A stretch of DNA of 12,517 nucleotides from Candidatus Binataceae bacterium (GTDB lineage: Bacteria > Desulfobacterota > Binatia > Binatales > Binataceae), in the NCBI GenBank assembly GCA_030042765.1, contig JASHZA010000036.1, forward strand, positions 1-12,517, written 5' to 3'. How positions within the stretch are numbered: position 1 is the first letter of the stretch; each line of letters begins with the position of its first letter. Below the pieces are notes generated by a model. That model did not search any database. It saw nothing but the letters and a program-made list of their open reading frames with translations, and was not told the DNA's origin. Made by a program: the position numbers and the translations under genes. Below are positions 1 to 6,484 of this stretch, in pieces.

Positions 1-1882
1 TGATGCCAATTTCACGTGTGCGCTCGGTTACCGAGACCAGCATGATGTTCATGATGCCGATGCCGCCGACCAGCAAGGATATGGATGCTACCGCTGCGAG
101 TAGCAGCGTCATTACCTGGCTCGCGTTTTCAGAAGCCTGTGCGATCTCGTTAAGGCTGCGGACGGAAAAGTCGTCGTCCTGATTGGGTTGAATCCGATGG
201 CGCCGATGCAAGAGGTCCTGAATCTCGTCCTGTGCCGTGTCCACTATTTTCGGGTCGGTCGCTTTGACATAAATGTTGTTGACGACGCCCGTAATCTGCG
301 GCGGATTCCCAAACGGATTAAGCAGCGCGGTAGCCGCGGCGTATACCTGGTTGGTGGTCGCAACCCCCGAGTACGGGTTCAACACCGGATTGGAGGAACC
401 GTTGCCCGTCGCCGTCGAAACGGTGGCAGACACCTGTGACGTACCTAGCACCTTTCGTTGAGCCGTGTAGAACGGCGTCAGCACCACGTCGTCCTGATCC
501 TGACCGTATGTGGACTGCCCTTTCACCGCCAAGACTCCGACAACTTTCAGCGGGAAATTCTTGACGCGAATCGTGGTGCCGATGGGATTTTCGCCTTCGG
601 CAAAAAGGTTGTTGACCACGGTCTGGCCGAGCAGACATACTGGCGCCGCACCTTGTGTCTCCTCATCGGTGAACGCGCGGCCATCGGCAACGGGCCAGTC
701 GCGAATCGTTAAATATTCTGGGGTCGTGCCGCTGATACTGGTGCTCCAGTTATGGTTGCCATAAACCACCTGCGCGACTTGCCGATCCATGTAACTCACA
801 GCTTCGACACCGTGGACTTCTTTTGCGATCGCCTGGGCATCCCCCACGGTAAGCGTTGATGTACTCCCAAACCCTGCGCGCACGCCGTTCGAGGTCGTTG
901 CGCCCGGCAGAATTACCAGCAGATTGGTCCCCAGGCTTTGTATCTGTTGCTCTACCGAGTAGCGCGCGCCGTCTCCAACGGCGACCATTGCTATAACCGC
1001 GGCGACACCGATGAAGATGCCCAACATAGTAAGCGCCGCGCGGAGCTTGTTGCGTTGCAGTGCTCTGGCTGCAGCGGTCAGAGCCATGGCACCAAAGGTC
1101 CACCCATTTTCCGCGTGCCGTTCTTGACTCTCCGCGTGGGACTCTTGTTTGCGAAAGTCCACAGATGCTTCAGCGACGCGCGTCCGACCTACGGCGCCGC
1201 TGTTGAGCTTGTCGGAAATGACTGCGCCATCGCGGAAAGTAATTACGCGATCGGCATAATCGGCCACATCCGGGTCGTGCGTGACCACGACCACCGTCAA
1301 CCCGCGCTCCTGGTTGAGTTTCCTGATTGTTTCGAGAATTTCGACGGAATTGGCCGTGTCTAAATTGCCAGTTGGCTCGTCGGCGAGAAGAATTGCAGGT
1401 TGGTTTATGAGCGCCCGGGCGATGGCGACGCGCTGCTGCTGTCCACCAGAAAGTTGGCTCGGATGGTTATATTCGCGGCCGGAAAGTCCCAGCATGTGTA
1501 AAAGGTCGCGGGCGCGGTTCTCTCCATCGGAAGGCCAACCAGAATAAAAGAGCGGTAATTCGATATTCTCCAGGGCTGTGGTACGCGACAACAGATTGAA
1601 GGTTTGGAAGATGAACCCGATCCGACGGCTGCGGATCAAGGCCAGCTCCTCCTCGTCCAGCGATGCGACGTCGACCCCTTCAAGGAGGTAACGGCCACTG
1701 GTGGGGCGGTCGAGGCAGCCGATAAGATTCATCAAGGTCGACTTGCCCGAGCCCGAAGCGCCCATAACCGCAACGAATTCGCCGCGCTCGATATCGAAGC
1801 TAACACCGCGCAGCGCCTTGATCTGGATCTCTCCTACCCGGTAGGTCTTCTCCAGTTCAAAGATTTGAATGACCTTTTCCAT
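1..1882 (-). CDS. macB: MacB-type ABC transporter, ATPase fused to permease (C-terminus cut by window edge)
   Basis: Inner-membrane ATPase-permease of a MacAB-TolC-type efflux pump, which uses ATP to drive periplasmic substrates (macrolides, peptides, lipids in known members) through an outer-membrane channel. The minus strand is open from ATG at 1882 to base 1: 627 codons, no stop. ATPase domain, about residues 1-230: Walker A GASGSGKST (41-49), Q-loop Q93, signature LSGGQ (144-148), Walker B ILLADEP (164-170) and H-loop H202, all intact. A charged linker follows, then TM1 (about 280-302), a large periplasmic domain and TM2 (about 590-617) ending in the family motif NIMLVSVTERTREIGI, where the window stops. 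E. coli MacB has about 100 more residues after this point (TM3, TM4), so the lost part is the edge, not a mutation. The periplasmic domain carries a low-complexity Ser/Thr/Asn/Gly insert near residues 482-538. Start: weak AGG five bases upstream; 23 bp after the macA stop, so one operon. The exported substrate is unknown. Confidence 0.95.
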   Translation of the reverse strand, partial: MEKVIQIFELEKTYRVGEIQIKALRGVSFDIERGEFVAVMGASGSGKSTLMNLIGCLDRPTSGRYLLEGVDVASLDEEELALIRSRRIGFIFQTFNLLSRTTALENIELPLFYSGWPSDGENRARDLLHMLGLSGREYNHPSQLSGGQQQRVAIARALINQPAILLADEPTGNLDTANSVEILETIRKLNQERGLTVVVVTHDPDVADYADRVITFRDGAVISDKLNSGAVGRTRVAEASVDFRKQESHAESQERHAENGWTFGAMALTAAARALQRNKLRAALTMLGIFIGVAAVIAMVAVGDGARYSVEQQIQSLGTNLLVILPGATTSNGVRAGFGSTSTLTVGDAQAIAKEVHGVEAVSYMDRQVAQVVYGNHNWSTSISGTTPEYLTIRDWPVADGRAFTDEETQGAAPVCLLGQTVVNNLFAEGENPIGTTIRVKNFPLKVVGVLAVKGQSTYGQDQDDVVLTPFYTAQRKVLGTSQVSATVSTATGNGSSNPVLNPYSGVATTNQVYAAATALLNPFGNPPQITGVVNNIYVKATDPKIVDTAQDEIQDLLHRRHRIQPNQDDDFSVRSLNEIAQASENASQVMTLLLAAVASISLLVGGIGIMNIMLVSVTERTREIGI

Positions 1883-1905
1883 CGAAACCTGAGTCCGAAC
1901 ACCGG

Positions 1906-3123
1906 CTACATGTGTGGAAGATGCGGCCCTCCTCGCGCAGAAGCAGGACTATTTCTTCCACTGTCGCCGGCGGGCCTGGCCCGGTCGACTATGACGTCGT
2001 CGCCCAATTTCAGATCACCGCTCAGCACCGCTACATAGTTGCCATCGTCTAAACCTCTGGTGATTCTGACGGGATGAAGTCTTCCGCCATTCTCGACCCA
2101 CACGCGGGCTGAATATTCGCTTTGATTACTGCGAACCGAACTTGGCCTGTGGCCGCGCGGCGAGAAGGCCAGCGCTCGTAACGGGACGCGCAACACATCA
2201 TCGCGCCGTTGGGTAACTATCGTGATGTTGGCAGTCATTCCCGGCAAGAGAAGGAGTTCCGGATTTGAAACGCTCACAACGACATCGTACGTAACCACGT
2301 TCTGAACCGTTATTGGCGCTTTTCGCACCTGCGTGACGGTCCCGCTGAAAATCCGTTTGGTATAGGCGTCAACCGTAAAATCGACAGTCTGCCCGTTCCG
2401 GATCCCGCCTATGTCAGATTCGCTCACATTAGTGTCGACTTGCATCTTGGTAAGATCCTTGGCCACAAGAAACAACGTCGGGGTCTGATAGCTGGCAGCC
2501 ACGGTTTGGCCCACGTCGGCGTTGCGCGACACTACCGTTCCATCAACAGGTGAAATTATATTCGTGTAATGCAGGTTCAGTTTAGCCGCTCTCAGACTGG
2601 CTTCCTGCTGTTGGATGCTCGCCTCGTCGAGAGCAACCTGCGCCGCCGCCTGCTCAAAAGCGTTGCGTTGACTGTCCAGCTGATCCTGTGAAATCACCGC
2701 GTTTCTCAACATCCCCTGGTCGCGCACGTAGGTAATTTTCTGGTAGGCGAGGTTCGCTCGATCCTTCAGCAGTTGGGCCCTAGCATTGCCCAAGGCTGCG
2801 CTCACGACATCAACCTGCGCGGCAAACGGTCGGGGGTCGATCTTCGCCATCAATTGCCCCGCTTTAACCGCCGCGTTGAAATCCACATAAATGGCCACGA
2901 TAGGGCCGGAAACGTAAGTTCCTACCTGCACGACGGTAACCGGGTTAACGGTGCCGGTCGCGGTTACCGCGCGCACAATCGGACCTCTCGTAACTGGCGC
3001 AGTAACAAACTCGGAGGGTTCGGACCGACGAGTTGTCCAGTAGATGAAGAATACGACGGCGACGAATATCGCTGCGACCGGTAGCCAGCGCGCTTTGATT
3101 CGTGGCGATTTGGATGAGCTCAT
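1906..3123 (-). CDS. macA: MacA-like periplasmic adaptor (HlyD/RND membrane-fusion family)
   Basis: Periplasmic adaptor linking the MacB-type transporter to an outer-membrane channel. From ATG 3123 it is 405 residues, close to the 370-400 usual for MacA. N-terminal anchor helix about 13-29 (WLPVAAIFVAVVFFIYW) with basic residues before it and no lipobox Cys, so membrane-anchored, not a lipoprotein. The first lipoyl half is about 60-100 (VSGPIVAIYVDFNAAVKAGQ), the alpha-helical hairpin about 103-188 (heptad-like, Ala/Gln rich), the second lipoyl half starts at SPVDGTVVSR (about 191-200), and beta-barrel and membrane-proximal domains follow. The frame also opens from a GTG at 3147, eight codons upstream. 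I prefer ATG 3123 because a perfect TATAAT lies inside that extension, and the anchor then starts in the usual place. The C-terminal 20 residues are a Gly/Pro/Ser/Arg tail. No outer-membrane factor is in the window; it may lie beyond macB. Confidence 0.93.
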   Translation of the reverse strand: MSSSKSPRIKARWLPVAAIFVAVVFFIYWTTRRSEPSEFVTAPVTRGPIVRAVTATGTVNPVTVVQVGTYVSGPIVAIYVDFNAAVKAGQLMAKIDPRPFAAQVDVVSAALGNARAQLLKDRANLAYQKITYVRDQGMLRNAVISQDQLDSQRNAFEQAAAQVALDEASIQQQEASLRAAKLNLHYTNIISPVDGTVVSRNADVGQTVAASYQTPTLFLVAKDLTKMQVDTNVSESDIGGIRNGQTVDFTVDAYTKRIFSGTVTQVRKAPITVQNVVTYDVVVSVSNPELLLLPGMTANITIVTQRRDDVLRVPLRALAFSPRGHRPSSVRSNQSEYSARVWVENGGRLHPVRITRGLDDGNYVAVLSGDLKLGDDVIVDRARPAGDSGRNSPASARGGPHLPHM

Positions 3124-3132
3124 TTGAGTCTT

Positions 3133-3138
3133 ATTATA
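3133..3138 (-). promoter_or_regulatory. Candidate -10 element for macAB (TATAAT)
   Basis: The minus strand reads TATAAT here, a perfect -10 hexamer ten bases upstream of the macA ATG. No good -35 is present: the best hexamer at 18-bp spacing is TTAAAG (3 of 6). If used, transcription would begin about three bases before the ATG, giving a nearly leaderless mRNA. This is inference from one hexamer. Confidence 0.4.
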
Positions 3139-3147
3139 GCGAGACAC

Positions 3148-3594
3148 GCAAAGCTGCTTTAATCACCGCTGCTAATCAATTTACACGTAAATGCGTATTT
3201 AGACACCCGATCGCCTCGTATGCAGCGCCAGTCCGTCTGACCGGCACGGCAAGGCCGGAAGCATTTTGCTCTGAGTCCACGGTCCGCTGATGAAGCACCG
3301 AGTTCCAGCATACGAGGCAGGCGGAAACCCTGATTCGAGCCTCCTCACGCGGGTCTCCAGAGACACCCCCCAACCCCCTCCTCGCTGTCCGATTTGAACG
3401 CCCCGATGGGGGGCTACAGACCAGTACCACCAGCATAGCGGCCCTGCGCAGATCACCCCAAACGGCGACGAGATCTCGGCCGGCAAGAAACGGCGGGACT
3501 GCATATTTCTGATGAACCGTCCGCCGCTCTTTGCCAGCCGTTGCTCACCAAATCAGCCACCAAGTGGAGAAACCCCATTGCTCAGGTTCACCGG
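3148..3594. other. Non-coding stretch upstream of macA
   Basis: About 450 bp between the small membrane-protein gene and macA. Minus-strand frames stay open for 80-100 codons across part of it, but their translations show no recognisable domain, compositional logic or ribosome binding site, so I treat them as chance. It holds the inverted repeat described separately (3213-3318), a 12-base near-palindrome GTCTCCAGAGAC at 3353-3364, and a C-rich run near 3366-3380. I found no tRNA, riboswitch core or clear rho-independent terminator. Confidence 0.6.
3213..3318. repeat. 11-bp inverted repeat enclosing three small hairpins
   Basis: GCCTCGTATGC at 3213-3223 is matched exactly by its reverse complement GCATACGAGGC at 3308-3318. 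The 84 bases between can fold into three further stems: CCGGC/GCCGG (3241-3245 with 3254-3258), AGCA/TGCT (3260-3263 with 3267-3270) and CGGT/ACCG (3280-3283 with 3297-3300). The whole is a closed multi-branch shape of 106 bases. There is no duplicated flanking sequence that would mark a transposed element, and no T-run. It could be a structured RNA, a regulator site, or a degenerate small mobile repeat. The palindromic arms are certain; the function is unknown. Confidence 0.5.
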
Positions 3595-4002
3595 CTAGCC
3601 CCTAGGGGCTTGAGGCGCTCCGGGAGCCATTTGGGCTGGGCCTCCTGGTACGTTCCAAGGCCGAAAGTGATGAAACCCCGGCCGCCCGTAGCATCCGCAG
3701 CCACTTGGGCCACCACAGGCGAATCCCCACGGCGGCGGACCATAGGAGTGGAACTGACCATAAGGCATTATCGGGCCTCCCTGCCATCCGAGGGAACCCA
3801 TCGCCACGGGCGGCGGTGGTGGCCGGTGCCGATGATGGTGGCGATGGCCCGCAATGAGAATCGACAGAGCGAGAAAGACCAGCGCAGCGATCAGGCCGCC
3901 TCGCCACCAGCGATTCTCCCTCAACACTTCGCGCTCCAGGCGCTCGAGTCGAGGGGCGAGCGGATCCTGACCTTCTTGCTGGCCTCCAGGTTCTTCAGCC
4001 AC
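3595..4002 (-). CDS. Small single-span membrane protein, His/Pro/Gly-rich tail
   Basis: 135 residues; I do not recognise a family. The start is GTG at 4002, chosen because a near-perfect Shine-Dalgarno AAGGAGGT (4011-4018) stands 8 bases upstream; this is the best ribosome binding site in the window and strong evidence that the gene is real. Layout: a hydrophilic, acidic/basic helix at about 15-31 (LAPRLERLEREVLREN, short amphipathic or coiled-coil), one TM helix at about 36-52 (GLIAALVFLALSILIAG), then a basic cluster HRHHHRHR (53-60), five prolines (61-65), and a 70-residue tail rich in Gly, Pro, Trp, Tyr and His with three Cys. The His cluster next to the membrane could bind metal or simply fix topology; that is conjecture. 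It is transcribed in the same direction as macAB but 450 bp away, so probably a separate unit. The stop codon lies in a 14-bp palindrome. Confidence 0.72.
   Translation of the reverse strand: MAEEPGGQQEGQDPLAPRLERLEREVLRENRWWRGGLIAALVFLALSILIAGHRHHHRHRPPPPPVAMGSLGWQGGPIMPYGQFHSYGPPPWGFACGGPSGCGCYGRPGFHHFRPWNVPGGPAQMAPGAPQAPRG
3597..3610. repeat. Perfect 14-bp palindrome at a stop codon
   Basis: AGCCCCTAGGGGCT is its own reverse complement and includes the last base of the TAG stop of the minus-strand gene. As RNA it leaves no proper loop and no T-run follows, so it is not a classic terminator. It could be a protein-binding site or chance. Confidence 0.4.
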
Positions 4003-4010
4003 AGACTGCT

Positions 4011-4018
4011 ACCTCCTT
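4011..4018 (-). promoter_or_regulatory. Strong Shine-Dalgarno fixing the GTG start at 4002
   Basis: The minus strand reads AAGGAGGT, complementary to the 16S rRNA 3' end, followed by 8 bases and GTG. It decides the start of the 135-residue protein, for which no ATG start is available nearby. Confidence 0.8.
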
Positions 4019-4352
4019 GACCTCGCTCAACGGCGATAGCCGCTCGAAGCTGGGGCCTGCCTCCGATCTGACGATTCGCATCAATAGCCGGGAATCTGCC
4101 GGCGCAGTCAAACTTAGATCTTAAGACGTGTCGGTCACAAACTTGGTTACGCGTTCTCCATTCACGAGCCTGAATTTCACTCCGGCGCTCGCCATTCCCT
4201 GCCAACAGTCTCCGTTCGCGGGTAGGTGCTGGCGCCGCGCGATCCTTTTGCGATTCAATCCGGGGAAGGTACGGCTCCTGGACCGCTTCCAGCTCGAAAC
4301 CGACTTATCAAAAGGATACCTGTCTCGCGTAGCATCGCCACGATCCTCGTCT

Positions 4353-4381
4353 TTTACATATACTGTTCGCAGAAATATTAG
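4353..4381 (+). promoter_or_regulatory. Candidate sigma-70-type promoter for the 4416 gene
   Basis: TTTACA (4353-4358, 5 of 6 to the -35 consensus), a 17-base spacer, then TATTAG (4376-4381, 4 of 6 to the -10 consensus). This predicts a start near 4388 and a leader of about 27 bases before ATG 4416. It sits in a locally AT-rich patch in otherwise GC-rich DNA. Sequence match only. Confidence 0.45.
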
Positions 4382-4415
4382 ATCGTGATGTCAGGATAGA
4401 ATCGGCGCTTCGAGG

Positions 4416-5171
4416 ATGGAGCGCGGGAAGAATCGTCGATCCCTAAGTCATCCGCTGAATGGCGTGCCCGCTGCTATTTCGCATCTGAACAATTTCTGGT
4501 CCGGCAGGCTGAAGCAGCGTGCTCTGCTGCGGATTTTCATCCCGCTTATCCTGGCCTCATATTTCGGCAGTCTGACGTTCGCGGTCTGGATGTTTCCCGG
4601 TCCCTTCGACTGGCGCACCAAGTCAATGTCGAGACTTCTCTATCCGAGGAACAATCCGCAATTTCACGCAGCAGTATCCCTCGGCGTGGCCGTAACGGGT
4701 CTGTTGATGATTCCCTTTGGGGGCTACATCGGAAGGCGTCTGCGGGTCATTTCCCCGCTACCGGCGGAGATCGGCACTCTTGTATTCAATGCGGGAGCTA
4801 TCAGCTTGGTTCTCGCCGCTGTAATAGTGTCACAGCCCTTCCACGAAGTGTTCGCGCGAGGCGCGGGGATCTGCATTGGCATAGGGATCGTGGCGTTTTA
4901 CCTGAGCGCTACAAGAGGACTCTCCGTCCCTGCAGACGAAACGCATCCTCGGCTTCGGCTCGTTCTCGCCTGGAGTCTGATCGTTCCACCGGCGCTTCTG
5001 GTCCTTATGCTGCGATCCCTGGCAGCCGCTCATTTTCAATGGTCGAATGCGACTTACCGGGTGCTGGAAAATCGATCGTTGTGGCACTTGGGATTCTGGG
5101 AATGGATCGGATCGATCGCGGTGTTTCTGTTCCTGCTTGATGCCGCGCTGTTTCTGCCTGAAAACGATTGA
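4416..5171 (+). CDS. Six-span integral membrane protein, DUF998-like
   Basis: 251 residues, function unknown. Predicted TM helices at about 38-60, 84-105, 119-141, 148-165, 182-200 and 227-247. The segment FPGPFDWRTKSMSRLL (60-75), followed by a short NNPQFH motif, is a pattern I associate with a family of uncharacterised bacterial membrane proteins related in shape to DUF998. I see no catalytic motif. Residues 1-35 are hydrophilic and basic, unlike the rest, so the true start could lie downstream. ATG 4416 is preceded directly by CGAGG, too close for a good ribosome site, with AGGA about 20 bases upstream. An alternative start in the first 35 codons (for example GTG near 4458) cannot be excluded. 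It probably shares a transcript with the exonuclease gene 61 bp downstream, though nothing suggests a shared function. Confidence 0.8.
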   Translation: MERGKNRRSLSHPLNGVPAAISHLNNFWSGRLKQRALLRIFIPLILASYFGSLTFAVWMFPGPFDWRTKSMSRLLYPRNNPQFHAAVSLGVAVTGLLMIPFGGYIGRRLRVISPLPAEIGTLVFNAGAISLVLAAVIVSQPFHEVFARGAGICIGIGIVAFYLSATRGLSVPADETHPRLRLVLAWSLIVPPALLVLMLRSLAAAHFQWSNATYRVLENRSLWHLGFWEWIGSIAVFLFLLDAALFLPEND

Positions 5172-5203
5172 GCCGAAGGTTCCGGGAGAATTGGAGGTCT
5201 GAG

Positions 5204-5236
5204 GTGACGCGGCGGCGTGTTATCCTCGGGCCATGA
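5204..5236 (+). CDS. Ten-codon mini-ORF with its own ribosome site, coupled to the exonuclease start
   Basis: GTG at 5204 is preceded by GGAGGT (5193-5198) with five bases between. It encodes VTRRRVILGP and stops at TGA 5234-5236, which overlaps the ATG at 5233 of the next gene as ATGA. The exonuclease ATG itself has no Shine-Dalgarno (bases before it read TATCCTCGGGCC). The simplest reading is that ribosomes load at the mini-ORF and re-initiate at the exonuclease. The peptide itself need not matter. It has three consecutive Arg codons (CGG CGG CGT), which could slow ribosomes. The sequence is clear; the role is inference. Confidence 0.35.
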   Translation: MTRRRVILGP

Positions 5237-6108
5237 GGCTGCATCTGGTCGACGGGACGTACGAGCTATATCGGGCTCACTATGCGCCGCGCCCCGGTCA
5301 TCGCACGCCTTCGGGGAAGGATGCGAAGGCGACGGTCGGCATTGTGGAATCACTATTGGCCCTGCTGCATGACCCGGAGGAGAAGGTGACCCATGTTGCG
5401 GTGGCCTTCGACAATCCGATCCGATCGTTTCGAAACGATCTGTTTCCGCCATACAAGAACGACGACGGTGTACCAATCGAGTTGCGCGCTCAATTCGACG
5501 CAGCGGAAAATGCAGTTCGCGCAATTGGAGTCGCGGTCTGGTCGATGCGCGAGTACGAGGCTGACGATGGTCTTGCCAGCGGGGCACGTCAGTTTCAAGA
5601 CGAGGTCGAACAGGTACGGATTCTGACGCCAGACAAGGATCTGGGCCAGTGTTTACGAAGCGATAGGGTGGTCCAAGTAGATCGACGGCAGAGGAAAGTG
5701 TTGAACGAGGGAGCATTTCGAACTCAACGCGGCTTTGGACCTGAAAGCATGCCAGACTTCCTGGCGCTGACTGGCGACAGCGCCGACGGCATTCCCGGGC
5801 TGCCGGGCTTCGGCAAGAAAAGCGCGTCTTTGCTGCTAAGCATCTACGAGCGACTAGAGGGGATTCCCGTCGACCCGTTGCGGTGGAAGGTCAAACCACG
5901 TGGTGCGCTTCAGCTCGCGGCCACGCTGGCCGAGCGGCGCGAAGATGCCTTCTTGTACCGCAAGCTGGCCACGCTGGTCGACACGGTTCCGCTGGGGGCC
6001 TCGCTCCAGAATTTAGAGTTTCTCGGCGTACCACGCACCCGCTTTGAGCGCTGGTGCGACGAACTCGGCGTCAAAAGGCTGAAAACCGCACCCAGACGAT
6101 GGCAATGA
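5233..6108 (+). CDS. Stand-alone 5'-3' exonuclease (FEN/Pol I N-terminal domain family)
   Basis: 291 residues, the size of a free-standing flap endonuclease-like domain with no polymerase attached. The family cuts 5' flaps and RNA primers using two metal ions held by acidic residues. Visible: N-terminal LVDGTYELYRAHY with D7; SFRNDLFPPYKNDD (about 65-78), the arch-side motif with conserved Arg and Lys; YEADDGLAS with E109, D111 and D112; TPDKDLGQ with the paired Asp near 133-135; and GDSADGIPGLPGFGKKSA (about 181-198), with a catalytic Asp and the helix-hairpin-helix that binds DNA through a potassium ion. All expected metal ligands appear present. The start is ATG 5233, the usual MRxHLVDGTYE N-terminus, with an in-frame stop at 5200 upstream. 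It lacks its own ribosome site and probably depends on the mini-ORF just before it. It likely acts beside DNA polymerase I in repair; its special role is not known to me. Confidence 0.92.
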   Translation: MRLHLVDGTYELYRAHYAPRPGHRTPSGKDAKATVGIVESLLALLHDPEEKVTHVAVAFDNPIRSFRNDLFPPYKNDDGVPIELRAQFDAAENAVRAIGVAVWSMREYEADDGLASGARQFQDEVEQVRILTPDKDLGQCLRSDRVVQVDRRQRKVLNEGAFRTQRGFGPESMPDFLALTGDSADGIPGLPGFGKKSASLLLSIYERLEGIPVDPLRWKVKPRGALQLAATLAERREDAFLYRKLATLVDTVPLGASLQNLEFLGVPRTRFERWCDELGVKRLKTAPRRWQ

Positions 6109-6129
6109 CCGAACGGACCGGTGAGCGCG

Positions 6130-6480
6130 CTACCTTTCTTGAAGCAACGCTCGAAAGCGACGCCCGTACTCCTCACAGGTCGCGCTCACAACGGTGATGC
6201 TCCTAAGCAGAAACCCGTCCCTGATATCCCGCTCAAATTCGTCGAGGAGAGCCTCTGCGCGAGCGGGAATGAGTTGCTCGGCCATGGCGTCTACCTCAAC
6301 AAGCGTATTACGAACCAGGCGATTCGCTTCTTCAATGTTCCAGCTGTTATCCAATATTGAATTATTTGAGCAGCGTGCCGGGCGTTGAGCAAGCCGGGGG
6401 GTCCAGGGAACAGAGCACGTTATACGAAGTGAGCGTTGGCTGTGAACCACGACAGCGGCAGCCAGCATAGGAGAGATCAC
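6130..6480 (-). pseudogene. Possible decayed PIN-domain (VapC-like) fragment
   Basis: Low-confidence call. The 116-codon minus-strand frame has, from about residue 47 to its end, the helical pattern of the middle of a VapC-type PIN nuclease: ARAEALLDEFERDIRDG, then LLRSITVVSATCEEYGRRFR, then a stop at LLQER. In intact PIN proteins this is followed by a conserved segment of the RSLDxLHVA type, which I do not find in any frame downstream. The N-terminal catalytic LDTS segment is also missing; the first 40 residues look like random intergenic translation. No antitoxin gene is next to it. No good start or ribosome site is visible. It could equally be chance coding in a 370-bp gap between plus-strand genes. 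Confidence 0.28.
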
Positions 6481-6484
6481 GACA

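Larger units (their letters stand above)
4003..4415. other. Intergenic region between divergent genes
   Basis: About 410 bp separating the minus-strand small membrane protein from the plus-strand membrane protein, so it must hold promoters for both directions. The plus-strand promoter candidate is listed separately. For the minus strand the best -35-like hexamer is TTGACT (4106-4111), but the -10 at proper spacing is poor. An 86-codon plus-strand frame from 4128 has no domain signature and no ribosome binding site; I do not call it. Confidence 0.5.

Noticed and set aside
3353..3364. GTCTCCAGAGAC near-palindrome
   Set aside because: Short, with an unpaired centre and no associated promoter or gene boundary.
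3320..3380. Possible tRNA T-arm or cobalamin riboswitch on the minus strand (CTCGAATCAGG-like string)
   Set aside because: No matching acceptor, D or anticodon arms, and no conserved B12-box sequence.
3176..3504. Two overlapping minus-strand frames of 86 and 101 codons upstream of macA
   Set aside because: No recognisable domain, no ribosome site, and they cover the inverted-repeat region; open frames of this size arise by chance here.
4128..4388. 86-codon plus-strand frame before the six-span membrane protein
   Set aside because: Starts with GTG without a ribosome site, shows no domain or membrane pattern, and overlaps the best promoter candidate.
5233..6108. The exonuclease as a truncated DNA polymerase I
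   Set aside because: It ends cleanly after the helix-hairpin-helix and C-terminal helices at the length of known stand-alone family members, and no polymerase remnant follows.
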